Shown here in pieces: positions 17,475-24,834 of a stretch of DNA of 64,000 nucleotides. The notes under the pieces were generated by a model. The model ran no database searches. It worked only from the letters and a program-made list of their open reading frames with translations, and was not told the origin of the DNA. The position numbers were made by a program, and so were the translations under genes. The stretch lies in assembly GCA_017428525.1 (NCBI GenBank), contig JAFRQQ010000009.1:124001-188000 (forward strand), read 5' to 3'. Every line of letters begins with the position of its first letter. Positions within the stretch are counted from its first letter, which is position 1. The stretch comes from Clostridia bacterium. GTDB lineage: Bacteria; Bacillota; Clostridia; Oscillospirales; Acutalibacteraceae.

Positions 17475-18959
17475 ATGGATGCAGACTGGCTGATCGATCT
17501 GGTTGTCAGCGATGATCCGCGCGACGGGCGCGACTATGCGCGCCAGCCGTACCGTGACGAACCGATCCGCCCGCAAGCTTCCGACCGGGCAGCCACGCTG
17601 CCGCAGCCGCTCAGGGAAGCGCGGCGGTATGCGCGAGAAAGCAATCCGTGGCAAACGTCCGGTAACGCCGTCTTTGCCGCGCAGGCAAAAATGCTCGCGG
17701 ATTATGAGGACGACACGGTATTCACCGGGACGTTTCAGCGGTATTTCCCGACCTATGAATCAATGAGCGACGCTCAGCTGCGCGGCTATTTCGGTTTTCG
17801 CACACGCCTGCGTCGCGGTGAAACGCCGAAGGCGCCGGTCAGCTTTGTCTATGTGCATGTCTACGAGCTGCTGCATCTCATCGGCGCGGCGGACGCGCAC
17901 GACGCCTTCCGGCAGCTGCAGGCGCTGCTTGCGGCCTACGGCACGCTCGATTACAATCTGCATCACCAGCTGACCGAATGGCTCTGGGATTTTGTCGTAT
18001 ACTATCATCTGCCGGTTGATTATCTGAACGGTCTGCCGAATTATGACCGTCTGGCCGCGGCGCAGACGCTGACCGACTGGGAAACCGCGCCGGACGACGC
18101 GCTGGCATCCGCGCTGATCCTGCTTTCGCCCTATCAGGTCGAGCGCTCACGTTTTTATAAATCGCACAGCGCAGAATTCCGCGAGGCGCTCTGCCTTGCC
18201 TACCGCGCCTATGCGGCCTATTATCAGTCACACCGTGCGCGCGCGCTTTCGGAATCCTGGTTCGGCCGCTGCTATTTCGAGCGCTGCCGCCTGTTTGCCG
18301 GCGCGGTATTCTGCGACGAACGCTCCCTGCAGGAGGACAGCTACGAGATCAACGCGCTGTGCAGCTATCGCTGCGTCAATCGCAACTGGAGCCGGAATTC
18401 CATCGTGCTCCCGCCCGCAAAGCCGCAGGCGCTCGGCAGTTTCATCAAAACAGTCGACGCGCAGCTGCGCATTGCTTACAACGATCCGCATCCGATCCGG
18501 TCGGAAACGGAAACCGCCCATTTGCGCGAACTGATCCGTGACGCCGTTGCGCAAAGCATGCAGGCAAAACGCGAACGCGAGCAGCCGAAGCTGGAATTCG
18601 ATTTTTCCAAGCTGGACGCCATCCGGAGCGACGCCGATCACACGCGCGATCAGCTTCTGACGGAGGAAGAAACGGCCGAGGACGCCGAACCGATTGCGCA
18701 GGAAACCGTAGAAGCACCGGCAAATCAGCCGTCAAATGCGCTGCCGATCGATGAAGCGGAAGCGGCGTTTCTGCGCTGCCTGCTCGACGGCGGCGACTGG
18801 AAAGCGGCGGCTGCGCGCGCGAACGAAATGCCGTCGATTCTGGCAGATACAATTAACGAAAAACTGTTTGATCTCTTTGCCGATACCGTTATCGTCTTTG
18901 ACGGCGACCGTCCGGAGATTCCGGAAGATTACATTGAAGAACTGCGAGGATATGTATGA
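17475..18959 (+). CDS. TerB-N/TerB-C domain protein
   Basis: This 494-residue protein has a TerB-N domain at roughly residues 50-230. Its signature is YFPTYESMSDAQLRGYF followed by FRTRLRRG and a VYELLHLIG segment. A charged linker rich in Glu and Ala spans about 385-425. The last 65 residues resemble TerB-C (FLRCLLDGGDW... ending IPEDYIEELRGYV). TerB-type domains occur in membrane-linked tellurium and phage-stress systems; their biochemical role is not established. No signal peptide or membrane helix is seen. Its stop overlaps the start of the ATPase gene by four bases, so the two should be made together, and a helicase follows. A scaffold or sensor role is inference. Confidence 0.8.
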   Translation: MDADWLIDLVVSDDPRDGRDYARQPYRDEPIRPQASDRAATLPQPLREARRYARESNPWQTSGNAVFAAQAKMLADYEDDTVFTGTFQRYFPTYESMSDAQLRGYFGFRTRLRRGETPKAPVSFVYVHVYELLHLIGAADAHDAFRQLQALLAAYGTLDYNLHHQLTEWLWDFVVYYHLPVDYLNGLPNYDRLAAAQTLTDWETAPDDALASALILLSPYQVERSRFYKSHSAEFREALCLAYRAYAAYYQSHRARALSESWFGRCYFERCRLFAGAVFCDERSLQEDSYEINALCSYRCVNRNWSRNSIVLPPAKPQALGSFIKTVDAQLRIAYNDPHPIRSETETAHLRELIRDAVAQSMQAKREREQPKLEFDFSKLDAIRSDADHTRDQLLTEEETAEDAEPIAQETVEAPANQPSNALPIDEAEAAFLRCLLDGGDWKAAAARANEMPSILADTINEKLFDLFADTVIVFDGDRPEIPEDYIEELRGYV

Positions 18960-20293
18960 TGGAGCCTGCACGTCAGCCGAAGATTCCGATCCGGATCGCT
19001 TCGGCCGTTCTGAATTCACTCAAAGGCGGCGTTGTGCCGCGCATCGGTCTGCCTTATATCGCCGTGGGGCGCAAGGCGGAGATCGACGCGCTGCTGCATG
19101 ACGTGGAGATCGTTGCCGACGGCGGCGCTTCCTTCCGCTTCATCGTTGGCAAATACGGCAGCGGCAAGAGCTTTCTGCTGCAGACCATCCGCAATTATGT
19201 TATGGATCGCAATTTCGTCGTGGTGGACGCCGATCTTTCGCCCGAGCGCCGTCTGCAGGGCACAAAAGGGCAGGGGCTGGCCACATACAAAGAGCTCGTG
19301 CGCAATATGTCCACGAAAACGCGGCCGGAGGGCGGCGCGCTCACGCTGATTCTCGATCGCTGGATCAGCGGGGTGCAGACCGCGGTCGCGGCCGAAACGG
19401 CGCTCTCGCCGGAGGATCCCGCGTTTGCGAAAGCGGTGGAGCAGAAGATCTACGACGTGATCCGCGCGCTGAATGAAATGGTGCACGGCTTTGATTTCGC
19501 GCGACTGCTGATCCTCTATTACCGCTCTTATCTCGCGGACGATGAAGACACGAAAGCGCGCGTCGTCAAATGGTTTCGCGGCGAATATGCGCTCAAAAGC
19601 GAGGCGAAAGCGGAGCTCGGCGTCAATATCATCATCACCGACGACGACTGGTATGAATACCTCAAGCTCTTTGCCATGTTCCTAAAAAACGCCGGCTACA
19701 GCGGCATGATGGTGCTCATCGACGAGCTTGTGAATATCTATAAAATCCCCAACAGCATCACGCGGCAGTATAATTATGAAAAGATTCTGACCATGTATAA
19801 TGACGCGCTGCAGGGCAAGGCGCAGTATTTCGGCGTGATCATGTGCGGCACGCCGCAATGCATGGAGGATCCGCGCCGCGGCATCTACAGCTATGAAGCG
19901 CTGCGTTCCCGGCTCGCGCAGGGGCGTTTTTCGGATGAACAGACGCTCGACCTGCTCTCGCCCGTGATCCGCCTGCAGCCGCTCACGCAGGAGGAGCTGC
20001 TGGTGCTGACCGAAAAGCTCGCGGACATTCATGCGGGGCTCTATCATTATGAACGGCAGCTGCGTGAGCCGGAGCTTGCGGCGTTTCTGCGCGTGGAATA
20101 CAGCCGGATCGGCGCAGATAACAGACTCACGCCGCGCGAGGTGATCCGCGACTTCATCGAGCTGCTGAATCTCCTGTATCAGAATCCCTCTCTGACCACG
20201 GAAGCGCTGCTGCAATCCGGCGATTTCGCGTTCTCCGAGGCCGACGCGCAGGAGGAATCAGCCGACACGGGATTCGTGGAATTTGAACTGTAA
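18956..20293 (+). CDS. BrxD-like P-loop ATPase (DUF2791 family)
   Basis: A 445-residue AAA+-like ATPase of the BrxC/BrxD (DUF2791) group. Walker A is GKYGSGKS at residues 65-72, and a Walker B-like MMVLIDEL lies at 251-258. The N-terminal VGRKAEID segment and the DADLSPERRL region after Walker A are typical of the family. In type II BREX this ATPase partners the BrxHI helicase. Here it lies between a TerB-N protein (four-base overlap upstream) and such a helicase (12-base gap downstream), but no PglW/X/Y/Z genes are near. A role in ATP-driven DNA remodelling is inferred. The start could also be the second ATG at 18959. Confidence 0.88.
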   Translation: MMEPARQPKIPIRIASAVLNSLKGGVVPRIGLPYIAVGRKAEIDALLHDVEIVADGGASFRFIVGKYGSGKSFLLQTIRNYVMDRNFVVVDADLSPERRLQGTKGQGLATYKELVRNMSTKTRPEGGALTLILDRWISGVQTAVAAETALSPEDPAFAKAVEQKIYDVIRALNEMVHGFDFARLLILYYRSYLADDEDTKARVVKWFRGEYALKSEAKAELGVNIIITDDDWYEYLKLFAMFLKNAGYSGMMVLIDELVNIYKIPNSITRQYNYEKILTMYNDALQGKAQYFGVIMCGTPQCMEDPRRGIYSYEALRSRLAQGRFSDEQTLDLLSPVIRLQPLTQEELLVLTEKLADIHAGLYHYERQLREPELAAFLRVEYSRIGADNRLTPREVIRDFIELLNLLYQNPSLTTEALLQSGDFAFSEADAQEESADTGFVEFEL

Positions 20294-20305
20294 GGAACCG
20301 ATGCA

Positions 20306-22531
20306 ATGAATGTATTCGATCGTTACGCACCGTTTGTGCAGGATTTTATCTATCGCAATCATTGGGACTCGCTGCGCGCCGTGCAGGTCGCGGCTGGGGA
20401 CGCCATTTTCAATTCGGATGAAAACGTGCTGATCTCCGCCTCCACCGCCGCCGGGAAAACCGAGGCCGCGTTCTTTCCGATTCTCACGCTCTTTACGGAA
20501 TCGCCCCCGACGTCGGTCGGCGCGATCTACATCGGGCCGCTCAAGGCGCTGATCAACGATCAGTTTCTGCGCCTGAACGACCTGTGCGCCGAAGCGGAGA
20601 TCCCGGTCTGGCACTGGCACGGCGACGTTGCGCAGTCGCATAAAAACAAGCTGCTTAAAAATCCCTCGGGCATCCTGCAGATCACGCCGGAATCGCTCGA
20701 AGCGCTGCTGCTGCATAAGCATTCCTATATCCCGCGTCTGTTCGGCGATCTGCGTTTCATTGTGATCGATGAAGTGCATTCGCTCCTGCGCGGCGACCGC
20801 GGCGGTCAGACGCTGTGTCTGATCGAGCGGCTGAGCCGCATGGCCGGAGTCAATCCGCGGCGCATCGGTCTGTCCGCCACGATCGGCGACCCGGAAGGGA
20901 CCGGCGCTTTTCTCGCGCAGGGCACCGGCCGCGGCACGCTGATCCCGCGCATCGAAGCGAAGGGCGCGAAATGGCGGCTTTCCATGGAGCATTTTTATGT
21001 TGCCGGCCCGCAGGCCTCCGAGGGGCAGCCGGCACACGTCGCGCTTCCTTTCGCGCCTGCCGACGCGACGGATCAGGCGCCGAAAAATGCCGATCCCGGC
21101 ATCGGCTATATCTTTGAGCATACGCGCGGCAAAAAGTGCCTGGTCTTCGTCAATTCCCGCGAGGAATGCGAAGCAGTCACGACCTCGCTGCGGCAGTATT
21201 GCGAAGCGAAGCGCGAGCCGGACCGTTTTCTGATCCACCACGGCAATCTGTCGGCCTCCTTCCGCGAAACGACGGAGGGCATCATGAAGGACGATAACCA
21301 GAGCATGACGACCGTCACCACGGCAACGCTTGAGCTCGGCATCGATATCGGCCGGCTCGAACGCGCCTTTCAGATCGACGCGCCGTACACCGTTTCGTCT
21401 TTCCTGCAGCGCATGGGCCGCACCGGGCGGCGCAATCTGCCGCCGGAAATGTGGTTCGTCATGCGCGAGGAAATGCCGGAAGCCCGCGCGCTCATGCCCA
21501 CGACCGTGCCGTGGAAGCTGCTGCAGGGGATCGCGCTCGTGCAGACCTATCTCGAAAACCGCTGGGTGGAGCCGCCGCGCCTGAATCGCTATCCATACAG
21601 CCTGCTCTATCATCAGACGATGAGCACGCTGGCCTCCGGCGGTGAAATGACGGCCGCGCAGCTGGCTTCGCGTGTGCTGTCGCTGCAATATTTTCATCAG
21701 ATTTCACCGGAGGATTATAAAATCCTGCTGCGGCATCTGATCGAGCTCGATCACATCCAGCGCACGGAGGAGGGCGGCCTGATCGTCGGCCTTGCGGGCG
21801 AGCGGATCGTGAATCATTTCAAATTCTATGCCGTGTTTCAAGAGAATGAGGAATACACCGTGCGCTCGGAATCGCAGGAGCTCGGCACGATCGTCATGCC
21901 GCCGCCTGTCGGCGAAAAGATCGCCATCGCCGGTCACGTCTGGGTCGTGGAGGAGATCGATCACAAGCGCCATCTGGTCTACTGCACGATGGTCAAGGGC
22001 AAGGTGCCGGCCTATTTCGGCGAATGCCCGGGCGATATCAACACCGTGATTCTTAGGCGCATGCGCGAAGTCCTGCTGGAAGCGCGCGATTATCCCTATC
22101 TGATGAACAACGCCGTCGCCCGTCTGCAGCAGGCGCGGCACACTGCAGCGAATTCCGGCGTCGCGGAGCATACGCTGATCTGCCTGGGCGGCGATATGTG
22201 GGCGCTGTTTCCGTGGCTTGGCACTTATGCGTTCCTCGCGCTGGAACGCTTCATTAAGATTCGCTGCGCGCAGCAGCTCGGGCTCAAAGGGCTCGACCCG
22301 GCCAGACCGTATTTCATGACGTTTAAAATGCAGGCGGGCCCGGAGCAATTCTTTGCCGTTCTGAAGGAACAGGCTGAATTGCCGCTCGATCCGATGGAAC
22401 TGGTTTATCCGGGCGAGGTGCCGCTGTTTGAAAAATATGATGAATTCGTGCCGCCCGAGCTTGTGCGCAAAGGCTTCGCCTACGGCGTGCTCGGCACGCA
22501 AGAAATGCTCGACTGCATCCGCAGCTGGTAA
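20306..22531 (+). CDS. Lhr/BrxHI-like DEAD/DEAH-box helicase
   Basis: A 741-residue superfamily 2 helicase. Motif I ASTAAGKT is at residues 45-52, motif II DEVH at 155-158, motif III SAT at 190-192 and motif VI QRMGRTGRR at 368-376, preceded by the TTATLELGIDIG motif V region. Order and spacing match the Lhr-type core; the roughly 350-residue C-terminal part includes a winged-helix-like stretch and lacks the extra length of full Lhr (about 1,500). The size fits BrxHI of type II BREX. It is the last gene of the TerB-ATPase operon, with a hairpin terminator 12 bases after its stop. Likely it translocates on or unwinds DNA; the substrate is unknown. Confidence 0.87.
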   Translation: MNVFDRYAPFVQDFIYRNHWDSLRAVQVAAGDAIFNSDENVLISASTAAGKTEAAFFPILTLFTESPPTSVGAIYIGPLKALINDQFLRLNDLCAEAEIPVWHWHGDVAQSHKNKLLKNPSGILQITPESLEALLLHKHSYIPRLFGDLRFIVIDEVHSLLRGDRGGQTLCLIERLSRMAGVNPRRIGLSATIGDPEGTGAFLAQGTGRGTLIPRIEAKGAKWRLSMEHFYVAGPQASEGQPAHVALPFAPADATDQAPKNADPGIGYIFEHTRGKKCLVFVNSREECEAVTTSLRQYCEAKREPDRFLIHHGNLSASFRETTEGIMKDDNQSMTTVTTATLELGIDIGRLERAFQIDAPYTVSSFLQRMGRTGRRNLPPEMWFVMREEMPEARALMPTTVPWKLLQGIALVQTYLENRWVEPPRLNRYPYSLLYHQTMSTLASGGEMTAAQLASRVLSLQYFHQISPEDYKILLRHLIELDHIQRTEEGGLIVGLAGERIVNHFKFYAVFQENEEYTVRSESQELGTIVMPPPVGEKIAIAGHVWVVEEIDHKRHLVYCTMVKGKVPAYFGECPGDINTVILRRMREVLLEARDYPYLMNNAVARLQQARHTAANSGVAEHTLICLGGDMWALFPWLGTYAFLALERFIKIRCAQQLGLKGLDPARPYFMTFKMQAGPEQFFAVLKEQAELPLDPMELVYPGEVPLFEKYDEFVPPELVRKGFAYGVLGTQEMLDCIRSW

Positions 22532-22543
22532 GACAGAAAGAAA

Positions 22544-22573
22544 GCAGCCTCTCGCCGCGTGACGGGAGGCTGC
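22544..22573. terminator. Shared terminator between the helicase operon and uraA
   Basis: An 11-base stem GCAGCCTCTCG/CGGGAGGCTGC with one wobble pair separates convergent genes. On the minus strand it is followed by TTTCTTTCT, a good tail for uraA. On the plus strand the tail is TGTATTATTATG, weaker for the helicase operon. Confidence 0.8.
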
Positions 22574-22599
22574 TGTATTATTATGGATGAAAACGCTGA

Positions 22600-23943
22600 T
22601 TACGCGCCTTTCTTTTCATCCTTTTTGGAAACGATCAGATTCACGATGATGCCGAGGATCAGCGCGCAGGCAATCGAAGTAAGCGTCACGTGCGTGTTCT
22701 CCGTGCCGATGCAGAGCTTCATTCCGCCGATACCGCTGATCAGAACGACGGCGACGACGAAGAGGTTCTTGTTCTGGCCGAGGTCCACATTCTGGATCAT
22801 CTTCAGACCGCTGACTGCGATGAAGCCGTAGAGCGTGATGCACACGCCGCCCATGACGCAGGAGGGAATCGAGCTGAGCAGAACGATGAACGGATTGAAG
22901 AAGGAAGCAAGGATCGCGATGATCGCGGTCGTGGTGATCGTGATGACCGAAGCGTTGCCGGTGATGGCAACGCACCCGATGGATTCGCCGTAAGTGGTGT
23001 TCGGGCAGCCGCCGAAGAACGCGCCGACCATGGAGCCGATGCCGTCGCCGAGCAGAGTGCGATGCAGGCCGGGATCCTCAAGCAGCTCCTGACCGATGAT
23101 GGAGGACAGATTCTTGTGATCCGCGATATGCTCCGCAAAGACGACAAACGCGACCGGAATATAGGCAACGGCGATCGTCGCAAGATAGGAACCGTTGATT
23201 TCGGACAAGCCTTTCACGCCGGTGAGGAAGGTGAATTCCGGAACGGCAAACAGCTTCATGCCGCTGAACTTGCTGAAATCAATGACCTGGCAAACACCGG
23301 TCACAGTGAAGATGGTCGCAACGAGATAACCTGCAGCAATACCGATGATGAAGGGGATGAGCTTAGCGGTTTTTTTGCCGAAGACCGAGCAGATGATCAC
23401 GACAAAGAGCGTCACGAGCGCGCAGAGGAAGAAGACCCAGCCGCTCTTGGTCATCAGATAGCCGTCGTCGATTGCGGTCGCGCCGCCGAGGGAATCGCCG
23501 ACAGCGTTGCCTGCAAGAGAGAGACCGATGATCGCAACCGTGGGGCCGATCACGCAGGCAGGCATGAGCTTATTGATCCAGTTGACGCCGGCAATCTTGA
23601 CAATGATCGCGATCACAACATAGACAAGGCCTGCAAACGCCGCACCGAGAATCAGGCCCGCAAAGCCGAGCGAAGCGGAAACGCCGCCGGCAAATGCAGC
23701 CGCCATCGAGCCGAGGAACGCGAAGGAGGAGCCGAGGAACACAGGGCTTCTGAACTTCGTGAACAGCTGATAGACGAGTGTGCCGATGCCCGCGCCGAAC
23801 AGCGCTGCCGACTGCGCCATGTTGTGGCCGACGATGACGGGAACCACGATGGTTGCCGCAAGGATTGCAAGGAGCTGCTGGAAAGCGAAGACGATGATTT
23901 GACCCGCTTTCGGTTTGTCTTTCACGCCGTAGATCAGATTCAT
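22600..23943 (-). CDS. uraA: Uracil permease (NCS2 family)
   Basis: An integral membrane uracil-proton symporter of 447 residues. About twelve to fourteen hydrophobic segments are apparent, starting FAFQQLLAILAATIVVPVIVG. NCS2 markers seen are the FLGSSFAFLG segment near residue 72, a glutamate in the AFVVFAEHIADHKN motif near 240 and CPNTTYGESIG near 300. It lies 29 bases after pyrR behind the same PyrR-controlled leader, so uptake should be repressed when UMP is plentiful. GGAGG precedes the ATG by seven bases. Confidence 0.95.
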   Translation of the reverse strand: MNLIYGVKDKPKAGQIIVFAFQQLLAILAATIVVPVIVGHNMAQSAALFGAGIGTLVYQLFTKFRSPVFLGSSFAFLGSMAAAFAGGVSASLGFAGLILGAAFAGLVYVVIAIIVKIAGVNWINKLMPACVIGPTVAIIGLSLAGNAVGDSLGGATAIDDGYLMTKSGWVFFLCALVTLFVVIICSVFGKKTAKLIPFIIGIAAGYLVATIFTVTGVCQVIDFSKFSGMKLFAVPEFTFLTGVKGLSEINGSYLATIAVAYIPVAFVVFAEHIADHKNLSSIIGQELLEDPGLHRTLLGDGIGSMVGAFFGGCPNTTYGESIGCVAITGNASVITITTTAIIAILASFFNPFIVLLSSIPSCVMGGVCITLYGFIAVSGLKMIQNVDLGQNKNLFVVAVVLISGIGGMKLCIGTENTHVTLTSIACALILGIIVNLIVSKKDEKKGA

Positions 23944-23972
23944 AAAACTACCTCCATAAATATATTGCTGCT

Positions 23973-24506
23973 TTATTTCTGCCAGATCGCAACGCTGATT
24001 TCCTCGTCAAACGGCGGCATGCTCACAACGATGACCTCGTTGCGCGCTGTCGGCACATTTTTGCCGATGAAATTCGCGACGATCGGAAGCTCTCTGTGAC
24101 CGCGATCCACCAGCGCGGCAAACTGAATCTTTGCCGGCCGGCCCAGCGAGATGATCGCGTCCATCGCAGCGCGCGCCGTGCGCCCGGTGAACAGCACGTC
24201 ATCCACCATGATCACGGTTTTTCCCGTCACGGAAAAATCGATTTTGGTTGCGTTGACCTGCGGCTGCGCCGCCGCCGCGTCCAGATCGTCCCGATAGAGC
24301 GTGATATCGAGATATCCGACCTCAACGGGCGTGCCGAACGCGCGGATCTTTTCGGCCAGCAGATCGGCCAGGGGCGCGCCGCGGCGCATGATGCCGATCA
24401 GGCAGATCGGCAGATCATCCGGGTTGCGTTCGATGATCTCATGCGAGATTCTCGCAAGCGCGCGGCAGACGGCCTGCTCGTCCATAATATAGGATTTGAA
24501 TTCCAT
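23973..24506 (-). CDS. pyrR: PyrR: pyr attenuation protein and uracil phosphoribosyltransferase
   Basis: PyrR binds pyr mRNA leaders when loaded with UMP or UTP and promotes termination; it also has weak uracil phosphoribosyltransferase activity. The start is MEFKSYIMDEQ at 24506 after GGAGG; a longer reading starting inside the terminator is rejected. The 177 residues contain GIMRRGAPLADLLAEKI near residue 38 and the PRPP motif VIMVDDVLFTGRTARAA near 95. It controls its own unit, through the loop at 24599-24634, and very likely the pyr-pur cluster 8 kb away. Confidence 0.96.
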   Translation of the reverse strand: MEFKSYIMDEQAVCRALARISHEIIERNPDDLPICLIGIMRRGAPLADLLAEKIRAFGTPVEVGYLDITLYRDDLDAAAAQPQVNATKIDFSVTGKTVIMVDDVLFTGRTARAAMDAIISLGRPAKIQFAALVDRGHRELPIVANFIGKNVPTARNEVIVVSMPPFDEEISVAIWQK

Positions 24507-24518
24507 GGCAGACCTCCG

Positions 24519-24553
24519 CAAATAAAAACGATCCTGCCGGTCCGGCAAGATCG
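24519..24553 (-). terminator. Intrinsic terminator of the pyrR-uraA attenuator
   Basis: A 25-base hairpin (24553-24529) with an 11-base stem CGATCTTGCCG/CGGCAGGATCG and a GAC loop is followed by TTTTTATTT on the minus strand. It ends 13 bases before the pyrR ATG, so the ribosome site is exposed only on read-through. Confidence 0.92.
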
Positions 24554-24598
24554 CAGTTGCGCGCAATCGGCCGCAATGCAGCCGGGCGCTATATAAAC

Positions 24599-24634
24599 AA
24601 TCTTGTCGGTCTCACGGAACCGCTCTTAAAGATT
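24599..24634 (-). promoter_or_regulatory. PyrR-binding loop before pyrR
   Basis: Minus-strand RNA with lower stem AAUCUU/AAGAUU, internal loop, upper stem CGGU/ACCG and loop UCCGUGAG; this is close to the classical UCCAGAGAGG...GCAAG consensus (GUUCCGUGAGACCGACAAG). It lies 46 bases before the terminator. It shares the TCTTTAAG element with the leader at 16216-16250. Confidence 0.88.
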
Positions 24635-24645
24635 CTTTCGCAGTT

Positions 24646-24674
24646 ACAATACCACAATATGAACGATTTGTAAA
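24646..24674 (-). promoter_or_regulatory. Promoter of pyrR-uraA
   Basis: TTTACA (24674-24669), 17-base spacer, TATTGT (24651-24646) on the minus strand, placing the transcript start just before the PyrR-binding loop. Confidence 0.72.
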
Positions 24675-24744
24675 TAGGAAAATCGAAATTTTTTTCAAAA
24701 AAACGCAAGATTCTGTGTTTTTCACAAAAATTCACACAATCTGT

Positions 24745-24775
24745 AGCGGTAATCTGAAAAATCTGCTTTACCGCT
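24745..24775. promoter_or_regulatory. Inverted repeat, possible operator for the ABC exporter
   Basis: AGCGGTAA (24745-24752) is repeated inverted as TTACCGCT (24768-24775), with a 15-base spacer. Its right arm ends at the -35 box of the exporter promoter, a position where a repressor or activator dimer could act. No T tract suited to a terminator follows beyond TTTC. Confidence 0.45.
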
Positions 24776-24803
24776 TTTCAACGCATTAAAAATATGTTAT
24801 AAT
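24775..24803 (+). promoter_or_regulatory. Promoter of the ABC exporter operon
   Basis: TTTTCA (24775-24780), 17-base spacer, perfect TATAAT (24798-24803), then GCAGGTAATTT before the ATG at 24835. The weak -35 suggests that the overlapping inverted repeat may bind a regulator. Confidence 0.62.
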
Positions 24804-24834
24804 ACTTTAAAAATCACATTAAAGCAGGTAATTT

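Noticed and set aside
20258-22501. Long minus-strand frames under the helicase gene
   Set aside because: The helicase frame has all SF2 motifs in order; the minus frames are Arg/His-rich and lack motifs.
17475-22531. A complete BREX system
   Set aside because: Only BrxD-like and BrxHI-like proteins are present. No PglZ phosphatase, PglX methyltransferase, PglW kinase or PglY ATPase was found on either strand within the window.
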